Shown here piece by piece: positions 23,613-36,514 of a stretch of DNA of 64,000 bases. Each line of letters starts with the position of its first letter. Position 1 is the first letter of the stretch. The translations under genes and the position numbers were made by a program. Source of the DNA: Erythroxylum novogranatense (Eukaryota > Streptophyta > Magnoliopsida > Malpighiales > Erythroxylaceae); the NCBI GenBank assembly GCA_029891385.1, contig CM057230.1, positions 31,389,402-31,453,401 of the forward strand, given 5' to 3'. The notes beneath the pieces are model-generated. The model ran no database searches. It was given only the letters and a program-made list of their open reading frames with translations, and was not told where the DNA came from.

Positions 23613-24790
23613 ATGAATCCACTCACCCCGCTTCTTGACTAATAACAAATTGGAAAATGGAGACAAGTTTAATGAATGGAGACGTAACCTTGACATTGTT
23701 CTTCAATATGAGCGTATTTCATGTGTGTTAACTGAAAATGAGCCTACACCTCTAAGTGGAGATGCAACTCTGAGCAAGTCTAACAACATGGCGTTGGCGA
23801 GAATCTTGACAAGACTACTAAGTGTTATATTAAAGCTTCACATCGTGACATGTTGCAAAAGCAAATTGCTTGTATGAAAACGCTAGTGTAATGGTCCATC
23901 ACCTACATGAGATGTTTGGTGTGAGGACTAGGTCTGCAGAAGAGTGAAAGCTATCCAAACCTTTCATAATCTCGAGACGAAAACGGTGAACCGGTGCGAG
24001 ATTACATGATGAAGGTAATCTCTGCGGTCCGAAATTTGAGATGCTTAGGCGGATATGGATGCGGACACGAGATGATTATGATCATCAATAGCTTAAACTC
24101 TTCTTTTCAGCAGTTTAAGTTGGACTATGAGCTCGATAGCAAGGATTACAACTTGAGTGAGTTGATGAATACCCTCCGAGCACGGAGGAAATATTGAATA
24201 TTAAGGCTCATGGGCGAAGCTAATGTAGCTTCTTCTTCTAAGCCAAGGTAAGGGCAAGGAAAGAAGAAAGGTCCAATGAAAAGAAGGCCCAAATAGGGGT
24301 CAAGGCCAAACCCATGAAAAAGAAGGCCAAAGGAACATCAAAGGAAAGTGTTTCCTTTGTGATGAGATGGGTCTTTGGAAAAGAAACCGCCCGATCTACC
24401 TAAAGTCCCTCAAAAGAAAACAAGGTATGGGCTTCCTAAGTTTGTTAGGAACTAGAAATTTGGCGATTTATCTACTTCTTGGATATTAGATTTAGGAGCC
24501 ACTAACCATGTTTGTAATTCTTTGCGGGGGTTCAAAGAAGGAAAAGACTTCCTAAAGGCCGTTTCAAGTTAAGATAGCAGATGGTTCCTATGTTTCAGCG
24601 AGAATCGGTGGGAGTAGTTATCTTGGACTTTCCTAGTGGTCATAGGTTATATTTGGAAGATGTTTATTACATGCCAATGATTGTAAGGAACATGATTTAC
24701 ATTTTTTGTCTAATAAAATCTGCTATTCCTTATATTTTGAAAAGGTTGTTTCAATATATGAGAATAAGTATTTTATTTGTGAAGCGATAA
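23613..24790 (+). pseudogene. Copia gag and protease, broken
   Basis: The first ATG is at 23613. After a frameshift within ten codons the reading continues as a copia-type Gag N-terminus (ENGDKFNEWRRNLDIVL near 23650-23700), followed by a helical capsid-like part (MRDYMMKVISAVRNLR from 23994). The nucleic-acid-binding region after 24240 is out of frame. The protease survives as WILDLGATNHVCNSLRGF near 24478. In the family this motif is D-S/T-G-A, so the active-site Ser/Thr is replaced by Leu. A second protease segment (GHRLYLEDVYYMPMIVRN) follows at about 24640. Gag forms the particle and the protease cuts the polyprotein. Here at least three frame breaks and the active-site change make it non-functional. 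Confidence 0.85.
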
Positions 24791-24879
24791 TTAAACAGGA
24801 TTGTTTTTATAGAACCTATGAAAGGCTCACTAAACACCACGTAATTGATAAAACCAAGACAATCCAATATCTCTAGCAT

Positions 24880-25870
24880 TAATTCAAAGTATCTGTGGCA
24901 TCTAAGGATGGGTCATATCAATCGAAAAGACTTGATGAGCTAGTAAAGGATGGGATCCTTATGGGCTTGGATAGTGATCCATTACCCACCTGTGAATCTT
25001 GTATTGAAGGAAAAATAACAAAAGCTTCATTTCCTTTTAAAGGAAACAAATTTGAATCCACATTGGACATGGTACATACTGATGTGTGTGGGCCCATGAA
25101 TGTAAAAGCTAGAGGAGGTTATGAATATTTCATAACTTTTATAGATGATTACTCAAGACATGGCTATTTGTATTTGATGCATAAAAAGAGTGAATCTTTT
25201 GAAAAGTTCAAAGAATTCAAAGCTGAAGCTGAGAAGCAACTTGGCAAGCCATTAAAACAGCTTCGATCAGATCGAGGTGGTGAGTATTTATCTGGAGAGT
25301 TCTAGCAATATTTAATTGACAATGGAATTGTTTTCAATTTGTCAGCTCCTCGTACACCTCAACAGAATGGTGTAGCAGAGAGGAGAAATAGAACTCTATT
25401 GGAAATGGTAAGATCAATGATGTCCTATGCTAGCCTTCCAGAATCGTTCTGGGGATATGTCATACAAACGGCAACATATCTTCTTAACTTTGCTCCATCC
25501 AAATCGGTGCCTAAAATACCTAGGGAGTTGTGGACTGGCCGAGTGCCTTCATTGAGGCACTTGAGGACTTGGGGCTGTCCAGCCTATGTTCTAAAGCCTG
25601 AATCCACAAAGATAGAACCAAGGTCAGAAGTATGTTTGTTTGTAGGATATCTTACGGGAACTCGAGGGTACTATTTTTACAGTCCTCATGATAGGAAGGT
25701 ATTTGTGTCGACAAATGCAAACTTCTTAGAGGAAGAGTTTATGAAAAATCACAAAGGAAGAAGTGAAGTAGTACTAAAGGAGTTAGCAATTTCATCCAAA
25801 CCAAGAGTTATTTTGGATATGACAGAACAAGATGTCGAAATGGATTCAAAAGTTGAATCAGAAGTGCAAC
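24880..25870 (+). pseudogene. Copia integrase, broken
   Basis: The domain opens with LWHLRMGHINRK at about 24894-24929, the histidine half of the HHCC zinc-binding site. The frame then shifts, and TCESC near 24990 supplies the cysteines. The catalytic core follows with D in VHTDVCGPM, D in LRSDRGGEY and E in NGVAERRNRTL, the expected D-D-E set. An in-frame TAG interrupts it at about 25303-25305, just after GGEYLSGEF. The domain continues with the conserved WGCPAYV and GYLTGTRGYYFY segments to about 25740. Its role is to cut host DNA and join the cDNA ends. The catalytic residues are still readable, but the frameshift and stop preclude a full product. Confidence 0.92.
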
Positions 25871-27542
25871 CTGAACATCAAGATGTGCCTAGGCGTAGTG
25901 GGAGGGTTGTGAGACAACCAGATAGGTATCTGGGTTTAGGAGAAGGCTTAATTGCCATCTCGCACCAAGAAGAAACAGATCCGTTACATATACAGGCTAT
26001 TAATGATGTTGATGCAGGAAAATGGCTCAAGGCAATGGAATCGGAAATAGATTCTATGTATACTAATGAAGTCTGGGTCCTTGTAGATCTACCACTAGGT
26101 CTAAAAACCATAGGGTATAAATGGATCTACAAAAGGAAAAGGGGATCGGATAGAAAGGTAGAGACCTTTAAAGCTAGATTGGTAGCTAAAGGCTATACTC
26201 AAAAGGAGGGTATAGACTACGAGGAGACTTTTTTCTCCGGTTGCCATGCTTAAGTCCATCAGGATTTTTTTAGCCATAGCAGCCTATTTCGATTATGAAA
26301 TATGGCAAATGGATGTCAAGACCGCATTTCTGAATGGAGATCTTGAGGAGACCATTTATATGGCCCAACCAGAAGGATTCATTGAGCTAGGTAATGAGCA
26401 TAAGGTTTGCAAGTTGCAAAGGTCCATTTATGGACTTAAGCAAGAATCTAGGTCTTGGAACATTAGGTTTGATAAGGCTATTAAAACCTATGGGTTCATA
26501 CAAAACCTAGATGAGCCTTGTGTTTACAAAAGAATACAAGAAGGTAAGGTTACTTTCCTAATCCTGTATGTTGATGACATTTTGCTCATTAGGAATGATG
26601 TGGGAATGTTATCTGCGGTTAAGGGATGGCTGAATGAACAGTTTTCAATGAAGGATTTGGGAGAGGCTACCTATGTTCTAGGGATCAAACTTATAAGGGA
26701 TTGTAAGAACAAGAAGATAGTTTTGTCTCAACTAACCTACATTGAGAATATGCTCAATAAGTTCGCCATGCAAGATTCCAAGAGGGTTTCACTCTACTAG
26801 ACATGGAATCAAACTTTCAAAGGAACAAGCACCTAAAACCCAAGAGGAGGTTGAGCATGCGTAACATTCCATATGCTTGGCGGTTGGTAGTTTGATGTAT
26901 GCAATCTGTGCACTAGGACCGGATATCATTACGTGATGGGACTGGTAGCGATTTCATCCAATCCAGGAATGAAACATTGGACTGCGGTTAAGTGTATACT
27001 TAAGTATCTTCGTAGGAAGAAGAACTTAATGCTTGTTTACTCTGGAAGTAATCTTATTCCGACAGGATATACGGATTCTGATTTTCAATCAGATGTTGAT
27101 TCAAGGAAATCAACTTCTGGTTCTATATTTACTTTAGGAGGTGGAGCCATAGTTTGGAGGAGTGTCAAGCAATCTTGTATTGCTGATTAGACTATGGAGG
27201 CTGAGTATGTTGCTGCTTGTGAAGTAGCAAAGGAAGCAGTCTGGCTTCGGAAGTTCCTAAATGATTTGGAGGTAGTTCCAGAGGCAGAAAAAGCCATTAC
27301 ACTTTATTGTGATAATAGTGGGGCAGTGGCTAATTCTAAAGAACCTCGGAACCACAAAGTCGCCAAACACATTGGTTAAAGTATCATCTCATAAGGAGAT
27401 AATACAACGTGGAGAAGTGGATGTGGTAAAGATTCCTACAGAGCAAAACCTTGCTAATCCGTTCACAAAGACATTGACTCAAAAGAGTTTTGAGGGTCAC
27501 CTAGAAGGGATGGGAATGAAGGATATGTCAAACTTGCTTTAG
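25870..27542 (+). pseudogene. Copia reverse transcriptase and RNase H, broken
   Basis: RT starts with WLKAMESEIDSMYTNEVW (about 26023) and KARLVAKGYTQ. A T-run at about 26230-26235 then carries an extra base that shifts the frame into the next part, MDVKTAFLNGDLEE. The polymerase motif is LYVDDILLIRND near 26568, catalytic YVDD intact. RT stops at 26800 and the frame is broken again until the RNase H part, GYTDSDFQSDVDSRKSTSG (about 27066). A TAG at 27188-27190 separates this from MEAEYVAACEVAKEAVWLRK. The C-terminal tail continues after another shift to a stop at 27540-27542, one base before the polypurine tract. The enzymes would copy RNA into DNA and degrade the RNA strand. At least four lesions inactivate them. 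Confidence 0.93.
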
Positions 27543-27556
27543 GGAAAGTGGGAGAT
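27543..27556 (+). other. Copia polypurine tract
   Basis: GGGAAAGTGGGAGAT lies between the pol stop and the 3' LTR start TGTTGGAG at 27557. It is the primer for plus-strand synthesis. Confidence 0.85.
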
Positions 27557-29653
27557 TGTTGGAGTTATGTAAATATAGTGCCCTGGAAAGCAAGTGTATT
27601 TACATGTAACTTTATCTTCTTGCCATAGCTTTGTAATGAAAATATTTATTATTAATAAAACAAAAGAGTTTGGTTTTATCTGTATGAGCATTATATATTT
27701 GGTCATAAGGTACCAAGATTCATTTGTAAGTAATATACATATACATAGAGATGTATGGGAAACATGTATATTATTAGAATCTGAATTAATTGGTTCACAG
27801 TTGAATAATCAAGTTGGTCGTTTGATTATGGTTTAGACTGTAGTGTTGCGATTTATCTCCATATAAGTAAAGGAGTTTACTTAAAGGGAATGATGAGTTT
27901 CATATCATGATAGTAGTAGACTATCGATAATGGCACTATTAAATGAATCTGGAATCAAGTATGTTTTCAAGAATAAAGTGGGTCGTTACTTTAATCTTAA
28001 AACATACAACTTAAGCATTTGCTTATTATGAACCACAATCTTGATGAGTGGTGAACTCATATGTGTTTCATTATAATTCTTGATATGATCGGAATGGATT
28101 TTTACAGGGTATTAATCCAGTGTCTGCATGTTGGAATTATTAATTGAAACATATATCAGGGAACATTCACTCAAATAAAGAGTTTATAGTGTTATCATCT
28201 CATCTAGATGTTTTAAGGAGATTTGGTGATTAAACTGGCGCCAGTAGTTTGATGGACTAGCTACCCATCAAGTCTTAACACTAAGATGAGATCTTATGTG
28301 TTAATCACCATATAAAGTAAAATGAGAGATCTAGAAGAAAAAAAACAACATAAGGGCAAAACGGTAATTTTACCCTTTGTTGTGCGGATGGCTATAATAA
28401 GGTTCTAAATAGGGTTTGCAATTGGACATATTCTCATAATATTTAATAATTCAAGAGTTTAACTAATTTTCTTTAGTGGAATGACATTTAGTTAATAAGC
28501 TAGAATTAATTCCAATGAGATTGAATTATTTATGGGCTTATTGGAGCTTGAATTATCAAAGTCCAATAAGATTCCCCACTTGGCTTTAAGGAAGGTTATC
28601 AAGCTAAGTAAGAAGTAGTTTGGAGGCTTTAGAAGTCCATAATTGAATGATGGGCTTATACTAATTAATAGTTAATTGGAAGCCCATATGTTCATTTAGA
28701 AATTCGAGCATTTTGGTTTAATGTAATTGATTAGATTAATTATATTAAAACAATTTTTTGGAGAAGAAGCAATTTGAAATTGTGTTAGGTTAGATGTGTA
28801 ACCCACATTTGACATTAAAATACTAAATAAAGATGGTCTTTATTATGGTTCATCATTATTAAATGGAGTTATGAACGTACCATTAAATGGTTTAATGGTT
28901 GGCTTTTAATGTTGGCATGTAACCTATTTGCATTCATTAGATTAAAGATGAAAGATGTGCATTAGATGGACCATCTTCCTTCTTTCTTCTTGCCAAAACC
29001 GAAATGGGTATTCAATTATAGGTTATGGTCTTTTCAAATAGCCATTTTAAAGATAAATGAAGTAAGTCTCATTTATTGGCTATTTGATGAGTGATTAATG
29101 TAAGTGATGCATTGGATGCCTCTCACTTTTTCCATTCATGCATATTTCGAAATTGAGATGTAAGAAAGGGTTCTTGCATGGTTTTTAGACATTCTCTCCT
29201 TTCATGCAAGGTAGAACCGAAATTTCTAAGTGAAAGAATTGAAAGAGTTTCTATTTTGGTTCTTCTTCTTCTAAGAAAATCTCCTCCAAATATTTCTTCT
29301 CCTTTCCCACCAAAGGATTTTGTTAACCTAGTTGTCCTTGAAGAACAAGTGGTAAATCTAATTGTTTGAGGATACTACAACAAGGAAGAAGATAGATTGC
29401 TAAAGGAAAAGACTCAAAGGCAAAGGATTTGGATATAAGAAGGAGAGGATAGGCAAATGAGGATTTAAAGTTGTAGCGAAGGAGTCGGTAATTCCTTTTA
29501 TCTTGTTCTTGGTTTTATTATCCTTATACCATATCATGTATGGATTAGCATGTTGATTTGGATATATTGCTTCCACTGCAAGATGATTTCTTAAAAAGTT
29601 TTGAAATCTATCTTTTCTCCATACTAAGCATGCTTTCTTTTTCCGATCCAACA
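27557..29653 (+). repeat. Copia 3' LTR
   Basis: A 2097-bp LTR from TGTTGGAGTTATG to CCGATCCAACA. Its last 527 bp match 9455-9980. It is complete and non-coding. The next five bases, AACAT, would be the target duplication, but the matching left copy is off-window. Confidence 0.9.
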
Positions 29654-29657
29654 AACA

Positions 29658-31739
29658 TGTTGGACCTCGCTGCTGGAGCCCAACATCGGACATAAGAGCG
29701 TGGTGTGAGACATGATAATTATACGTTTAAGGAAAAGACCCGCGGAAGATCAATGGGCCTACTGAAAAACAAACTTGAAACCTGCTTTCATGTGATTTAA
29801 ACAAACAAATCCATAATTCATGCTCCAAAAGATGAGTTTCATAAAGCTTTAAGAACATCTCAAACCAAATTACAACTTTGAGTTCAAGAGCCAAAAATAC
29901 AAAATACTCTTGAACCAATAATACTTGAAATGTAACTAAAGTCTTGATTTCCAAAAATATAACAATGAAAATAAATAAACAGAACAAAATGGAGTGCTGC
30001 CGTAACTCGTGACTCACCCGATCTCTTGCTCGTCACCTGAATGGGGGAGATTAGAGGGGGTGAGCTATAAAGCTCGTGGGAACATATTCATAATATAGAA
30101 ATAAGCAAAAGTAATCAAAAATAACCCATTGTCGTGGTACTTGTTGAAATCATAGCATTTGAGCATGTATGAGTCATTATCTTGAAAAATGCTTGATTCT
30201 TGAACAATTCATGATGCATGAAACATAATAACAGATCATAAACACATAACATAACATAATGGTTTGGGTTAGTCCCTGATTCATGACGTGCTACACATTT
30301 CCATCAAAATGGTTATGTGTAGACGTAGTTTCGTGAGGGAATCCTTGTGAGAAACCCTGTGCCACTTGTGGGCAGGTGGGAGAAGCCTTTTTGTGAGTCA
30401 ATGTGCACTTGACTATTCGTGAGGGACATACCGCAAACCCACATAACATGCATGATTCATATTCTTGTAAACTTGTTTGCCAAACTGGCACTTGCTTGTA
30501 AACTTGCTTGTCATACATTTCGTAAAACATGATTTCATGTACATGTATTCTTGAAAAGAGAACACCCCTTTTTGAAAACCTTTTTAATAATCATGAATGC
30601 AAATCATATAGCAAGATATAATCATTTCATAATAGCATGTAATGTAATCATTGATGATGCAATTTAAAGCATTAAATCTTTCTTGATTTGAACAAAACAA
30701 TGAGTAACTTATTTAATCTATTATAAACATGAACCCACCTTGATATCCTTACTTGTACTTGACTAGGAATGAGTTTCCTCTTAAACCTCTTACCTCACTT
30801 GATTTCCTAAAATAAGAACTAAAATCCCATTCAATAACTCATGCTGAAACAATATTTCCATTCTTAACTTCTATCCAAAATTTCATATCCTTAGAAACTG
30901 ATTCAGAACTTCATCACTTCACAAAACTTGTAGATCTATGCCTCTAGTTTACAACGCATCAAAAATAACCTCAAAAGGACTTCTGTAGGAAAAGATATGC
31001 TCAAAATACTAAAAGACATCTTTGCTGGAAACTGGCCTCGCCACGACGAGGCTCGCTTGTCGCGACGTGCGGGCGGGAGGGTCGACTCCGAACCCAGATT
31101 TTTGACATTTTTCAACTCTAAATCCTTTCCTTTCTCAACTACAACACATCTAACCCTTGAATCAAGTCCTATACTTCCTTTCTAAGCTCATTCTAACACA
31201 AAATCATCAACAAAACAACAACCCATGAATTTCTACCAAAGTTTCTAAAAACCCTAACTCAAATGATTCTACCCCATTTCAAGCAATACTAAGGTTCAAT
31301 CCATCTCAACAAGAATAAGAGAGTTTAACAAACCTGATGAATGCTTCAAATCTTCGAAAATCCTTAACTCTAGCTTTCCTCCTTTCTTCTTCTTCTTCCT
31401 CTCCTCCAACGATACTCTCTTCTCTTTCTCTCTTCTTCGTATTTTCCTTTCTTTTCTTTTCTTCTTTCGAACTCTTTTTCCTTCCACCTAGCCCTAAATG
31501 AAGATACAAGGACTAAAATGCCCTTCCATGCAAAGCCCTAATCCCTTCATCTTAAGTGAACTTCCAATAATGCCCTCACACATTCATTACCCCTTTCATA
31601 AACACTTATTCCATACTAAACTCAAATAATTCTTAATTTCCCATTAACACTTCCACTAAATTCAAACTATACATCAATTAATACAATCAAATTAATTCAT
31701 ACTTAATAACATCAAGGAAATCAAATTTGGGGCCCAACA
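29658..31739 (-). repeat. Minus-strand LTR of an unassigned gypsy-like element
   Basis: On the minus strand it starts TGTTGGGCCCC at 31739 and ends GAGGTCCAACA at 29658, 2082 bp. It contains a purine-rich leader-like zone on the minus strand (31300-31500) and a GC-rich block at 31034-31090. No primer site or polypurine tract flanks it. On the left only 4 bp separate it from the copia 3' LTR, so copia may have inserted just inside its boundary, with the rest of this element off-window. It could equally be a solo LTR, but I find no target duplication. Confidence 0.65.
31034..31090 (-). repeat. GC-rich block in the 29.7-31.7 kb LTR
   Basis: The sequence contains CCTCGCCACGACGAGGC and CGCTTGTCGCGACGTGCGGG in AT-rich surroundings. 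On the minus strand it is followed by CATATCTTTTCCTACAG, which resembles the box that follows the arrays in other LTR families. Confidence 0.6.
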
Positions 31740-32202
31740 ATAGTGGCTCATAAAAGGCGAATGAATTTGGTGGGACAACATTGAAGTTATGAAATGTAGT
31801 GAGATAGACTTAAGAGTTAAGTGTATTAACACCGATGAGAAGTGAAAAAGATGAATTGTCTCTGAGAGTATCACCTTGTCAAGGTGCGCGCACATTGAGT
31901 ACAAGATGTGCTCAGATTAGGAAGAAGGATAGACTAAGCCCGATATGAATTGGTCTGTACGAAATTATTATGAGTTAGTGCTATTTATAAAAGGATGTTT
32001 CAAATCCATAATGTGTAATATGTGAGTATGCTAAGAAATATGAAGATGATCTAACAAAGATGTATTGGCGGCACATGAAGTAAAAATGGTGAGTAATTTG
32101 AGATATATATATTAGTTAAGAAAGAAAATGATTAAATAAGTTATTGATATATCGAGTGATTCCATTGACTACAGTCAAGTGGAAGAAAGTATTTAAGTGA
32201 TG

Positions 32203-32313
32203 ACAGTTAAATGGGAGATAGAGGAGCATATGAGGAGACAATATCCCCACATGTTCGAGCAAACAGGTAAGAATTTCGAGGACGAAATTTCTTTAAGGAG
32301 GGGAGAATTGTAA
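32203..32313 (+). pseudogene. Chromodomain tail of a Tekay-type integrase, fragment
   Basis: Thirty-six codons can be read up to a TAA at 32311-32313. They include VKWEIEEHMRRQYPHMF, then KNFEDEI and RRGEL. The chromovirus at 53845-54036 has the matching ATWETEEHMRRQYPHLF, KNFEDEI and RRGEL. In Tekay-type integrases this is the C-terminal chromodomain, which is thought to steer insertion to modified chromatin. Upstream sequence (about 32150-32200) seems to be a shifted duplicate of the preceding part and is unreadable. Only this tail remains, so it codes for nothing functional, but it places the element in the chromovirus group. Confidence 0.75.
32272..32308 (+). other. Hairpin and polypurine tract before the 32.3 kb LTR
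   Basis: AATTTCG and CGAAATT arms around AGGA at 32272-32289, then AAGGAGGGGAGAAT up to the LTR start at 32309. This is the same arrangement as at 4259-4296, 18493-18530 and 53850-53886. Confidence 0.85.
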
Positions 32314-33390
32314 CGTACCGTTACCTGCGGGGAAGCTAGAATAGTAAATAAGAGTGTTCAATGAGAGCTTAAAATTTGCACTTTCATGCTCATGCATAAA
32401 ATGTCATACACATACATATAAATAGTGAAATTGTTGCACATGGAAGTAATTGTACATGCATTCATGAATAATTCCAGGCATATTTGGACTGAGTTGTGAT
32501 TTTTAGGAAATTTGTGAATTTGAAATTTATTTATATTGAAAATTTTATTGATTAGTGGAATTATTATATTGGTGAATTTCAGAAATTAAAGAGTATTTTG
32601 GAAAATAGGAAAAGAAATCAAAAGAAGATTCGGAGATAGTTGGATTGTAAAGAAGAGAGTGTAAGGGAGTTAGTTTCAAGAGAAACTAAGTTAGAGCTTA
32701 GGTATTAGGAAAGTGACAAGTGTCACTTAGTTAAGTTGCTTTTATAATTTGTTATAAGTAAGTTTGAGTTATCTGAGAGTTAAAAATGTTAAGTGATATT
32801 TCTAAGTTCTTTCTTCGTGTTTTTCCTTCTCCAATACCAACCCCACTTTACAAGTGGTTTTTTTTGCCTTAAGAAAAACCAGAAACTGGTCATTTTGTAC
32901 AGTAAATATGTGAGTTTTGCATAGAGTTAGGGCTTAAAGATAGTTGAAAATTTTGGAGTTTTCAACAAGTAAGTAGTGAATAAATTTGTTAGAGTTGTGG
33001 ATTTTGAAATAAAGTTGATGAATTTATTGTCAGTGCATGATCATGGAATTTACGTATATTTATATTCATAAACACTATGTTAATGGGATGAAAATTGTGG
33101 ATATGGTGTTATTTAGTTTTTAATGGATTGTTAGTGATCAGGTGTTGTGGAAATGGTTCTTGGAGATAAAATAACAATGAAATGATGTATAGGATTAGTG
33201 TAGAGAATTAGATATGCAAAGGTGATATACTCTGTTTCTTCACTGTGCATGTATGAATATATAGGTGTTTATACGTGAGTTGATGAAAACTTACAGATGA
33301 TCAAGAAAATGGTTTTTGAGTTGAGGAGTAATTGTAAAATGATGGTTTGAGATGGGAATGAATGTTTAAATGGAAGTTGAGAGGAAGAAT
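32309..33390 (+). repeat. Chromovirus-like 3' LTR, first segment
   Basis: U3 side of the LTR, starting TGTAACGTACCG. It is interrupted at 33390 by the solo LTR. The last five bases, AGAAT, are duplicated at 45094-45098. Confidence 0.85.
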
Positions 33391-34839
33391 TGTAACATCC
33401 CACCCCTACTAGGAAGGGTAAAATAGTAATTTGGAAAGGGGCCGAGAGTGTTTGGTATTGGGTTGCAATATTTATGCATACCATTACATGTGAATAGTAG
33501 AATTGCACATGAACTTGAATGTACATGCATTCATGACATTTCTCGGTATTTGTGCCTAAATGGAATGTGGTTGTGAATTACGTGGTAATTGTATTTGAAA
33601 AATTATTTGGAGTGAGTCTTTGTGTGTTTTATATTTTAAGGGAATTTTAGGAAATTTTCTTGAATTTTCCGGGAAAATTTTCAGACCGAAAAAACTGCCA
33701 AGTGGCGAACCGGTTGATTTTTGGTATCGAAAATTTCTGTCCAATGGCATTGGGTACATGATTTTGGGATTGAAATTAGGGTCATTGGAATTGAATGGGT
33801 CAAAGATTCATTTCATTAGGGTTTAATTTTATTAAAAGTTTGTCTCTATTCTTATTTTGTCCTTTCCTTCTAAATGGACAAGTGTCCTAGTAACACATCT
33901 CCACCTTATTTAATGTTGACTTGCTTCCTTTCTCGGTTTTCTATGTTGAAAGAATGAAAAGTTCAAGTTTGCTTGCTTATTTCTTCATCCATCCGAAATC
34001 TGCTCTCCTTTTTCCTCTTCCTTGCTTTTCTTCACATATTTTAGCTTCAATTGTTGCTCTCCTTCAACCATAAGATCACATGCATACAAGTTTAAGCTTC
34101 CTACCTTCTTATCATGGTGGTTGTCGTGCATGGTGTGGAGGAATAGAGGAGTTAGTGCAATAAGTTGAAAGATTGAAGAGTTGAAAACTTGATTAGGTAA
34201 GTTTTTGTTTTAAGCTTTGGTTGTTCATTTAATGAATGAAGTGGTAGTTACATGCATTAAATGGGAATTATTGTGCATGAATTATGATTTATTGTGCTTT
34301 AATTTCATAGAGCATGGCTTGATTGTTTGGGTACAAACTCATGATTGTTGATGATGAGTGAAGGAGATTGGTTTTAGCTTGGTTTTGACTTGATTTTTGG
34401 AAGGTGAGATTAATGGAAATTGAAGGAAAACTAATTTTGCGTATGCTGCCATTTCTAAGGCTAGATGCTTAGGTGAAGGTCTTGATGACCTATTGGCTGA
34501 ATCCTTGTCTCAAGTGGATGTTTATTGATGTGTAATTGGCTTTGGAAGTGATAGAATATAAGTTTAGGAGCAAAGCTGGAAAATGCAAATTGATCATTGT
34601 TTCATGTTTTTGCCATAACTAATTTTGTGGTTAAGAAAATGAGGTGAGGTTTGTGCTAAATTAAACTTTAGATATTTGGCTTCAATTTCTTGTGAAATAA
34701 GTGTTGTCTAATTGTAACTTGAAGAGGTTGAATTTCTGCCTTAAAAGTGAAATATAATGGCTATGTGAACAGTATCCGAATTAGAGGACCTGAAAATTTG
34801 ATGAGTTTTCTAGATTGATTTAGGAGGAATTGGTAAAAA

Positions 34840-35510
34840 TGGTCTTAATGAAAGTTGAAGCCTATCTTGTTAGCATTCCATTTCCACTGATTTTGCAATT
34901 TTTCGATATGTATGCTGGGAGTTATGAATTGTTGACTATTAACTGGTTATGGGCATTTTGGTGAAACCTAGCCATAAGTGTAGGTTTTGTGAGTATTGTA
35001 ATTGGAAGCTAAATTAGAGATTTTTGTGATTCGAATTGGCTCAAGTGATCTTCTGTAAAGTTGTAGAAGAAGAAATTATCTTGAAAATGAGATATATCAT
35101 GTTAATTTTAGATGTCATAATTGGGAGTTATGAATTTTCAAAGACTGGAACTAAGTTAGGTCATTGGCTAGTGATCAGGGCAGCCACTTGCATGACAGTT
35201 TTGAGTTTGTTAGAGATGGAATTGGCTGTTAAGCCCTTCATGAGAAGTGTATTATTCTGTTTGATCTTTTTATAGGTATAAAATATTAAATTTTTTGACA
35301 TTTTTGCAAGAAGTTATGCTTTTTATAAAATTGTTATTCAGTTCAGGTGGTTTCAGTGGGCAGAATCATTCATTGAATTGTTTAACCTATTTAGCAATTG
35401 AATTTGATTTCATGTTGTTCATGAAAGTTGTAGGTCACATTATTATCGTTCATTTGGGATCAATCTTGTAATTTCTAGCAAAGGAATGAGAAGTTATGGA
35501 TTTTATAAAA
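34840..35510 (+). repeat. ~185-bp degenerate repeats in the solo LTR
   Basis: Units begin with variants of TTCATGAAAGTTGTAG at about 34846, 35047, 35236 and 35415, each followed within ~100 bp by GAGTTATG or AGTTATG. A fifth unit lies beyond the insertion at 43170. Spacing and order match the series in LARD-2. Confidence 0.6.
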
Positions 35511-35849
35511 TGTTGCACTGTTTTGACAAAATGTTGCACTGTTTTGAGAGGCATTGTGAAGGCAGTAACTTCGAATGTATTTTTGACACCCTTAGAGGTG
35601 AAATTTGTTAGCGATCTAGAAGGGGGGTTGAATAGATCTTTAAGATTTTTGTAATTTTCTACAATAAAATCAGAAGTTAATTCACATAAATACAATTTAA
35701 ACAAATTTAAGTGAAAAGAGTAGGGAAGAAGATCAAACACTGTTTTTATAGAGGTTCGGTGCTAAAACCTACGTCCTCTACCTAAGCTCCCACTTAGGAT
35801 TTTGCAAACCACTTTATTACACACTTTATAGTTTAGTGTGAACTCTTAC

Positions 35850-36015
35850 AATGCCGCTTGATTTCCGGCTCAAGCTACCTTTACACTTGATTTGTCTTCC
35901 GGCATAAATCCTACCAATATCGCTTGATTTCCGGCTCAAGCTACCTTTACAAATGATTTGTCTTTTGGCACAAATCCTACCAATACCACTTGATTTCTGG
36001 CTCAAGCTACCTCAC
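35850..36015 (-). repeat. ~66-bp tandem repeat, three units
   Basis: Units are anchored by CTTGATTTCCGGCTCAAGC (or one-base variants) at about 35857, 35923 and 35990. In between lie GATTTGTCTTCCGGCA and ATCCTACCAATA. The same three units lie at about 39062-39215 and 42285-42435 in the other two LTRs, with one unit partly deleted at 39130. Confidence 0.85.
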
Positions 36016-36311
36016 ACGTGACCTTTCACTAGTCACTCAAATTGCAAGAGAAATAAGATAAAGATTGAAGAACAAGTGCTCAATACAATTCTGTAACAAA
36101 GTAAGAACAATAATGAGCAATTTGGAGCAATAGAAGAGTATTTTGGCTTGTAGAACTCTTATATTCTCTTCTTCCATCATTCTCTATTTATACTTGAAGA
36201 AATATAGCTGTTGGAGCTCATTCTAGCCGTTGCTTGATTAATATTATAGTTCCTTGATAATCTCCCTTCCATTTGTGGCTAATTGGACCGTTGGAATTAA
36301 TGTGTTGTACC

Positions 36312-36514
36312 CATAAGTCGACTTGTCGAGTTGTATAAGTCGACTTGTGACAACATTTTACGTAGAATTGCATCTCCGCTCTTTTATAAGTCGACTTGTG
36401 CTATGTAAGTCGACTTGTCGTCCTCGATAAGTCGACTTATGTTGTTCTAGTCGACTTGTCTGCTATTCGAGATCTCGATGTATAAGTGGACTTATCTTTG
36501 TAAGTCGACTTGTG
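36312..36514 (-). repeat. GTCGAC palindrome array in 3' LTR (7 exact cores plus one mutated)
   Basis: The core AAGTCGACTT, often extended to the 14-bp perfect palindrome ATAAGTCGACTTAT, is repeated with irregular spacers of about 10-40 bp. One unit is mutated to AAGTGGACTT. The middle and 5' LTRs have nine and seven cores, so copy number changed after the LTRs were formed. Confidence 0.9.

Larger units (their letters stand above)
9455..29653 (+). mobile_element. Ty1-copia LTR retrotransposon, degenerate, interrupted by LARD-1 and LARD-2
   Basis: The order is 5' LTR remnant 9455-9980, primer site 9983-9995, leader, gag-protease-integrase-RT-RNase H, polypurine tract 27543-27556 and 3' LTR 27557-29653. 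Integrase before RT defines Ty1-copia. The leader is split at 10683 by LARD-2, and the first ~1.57 kb of the 5' LTR lies left of LARD-1, off-window. The coding part has stops and frameshifts in several domains, so the element is dead. The LTR is long (2.1 kb) for copia. I do not assign a lineage. Confidence 0.9.

Noticed and set aside
31296..31509. Lys/Glu-rich open frames on the minus strand
   Set aside because: They arise from the pyrimidine-rich (plus strand) leader tract typical of LTR 5' untranslated regions. Composition is repetitive and there is no conserved motif.
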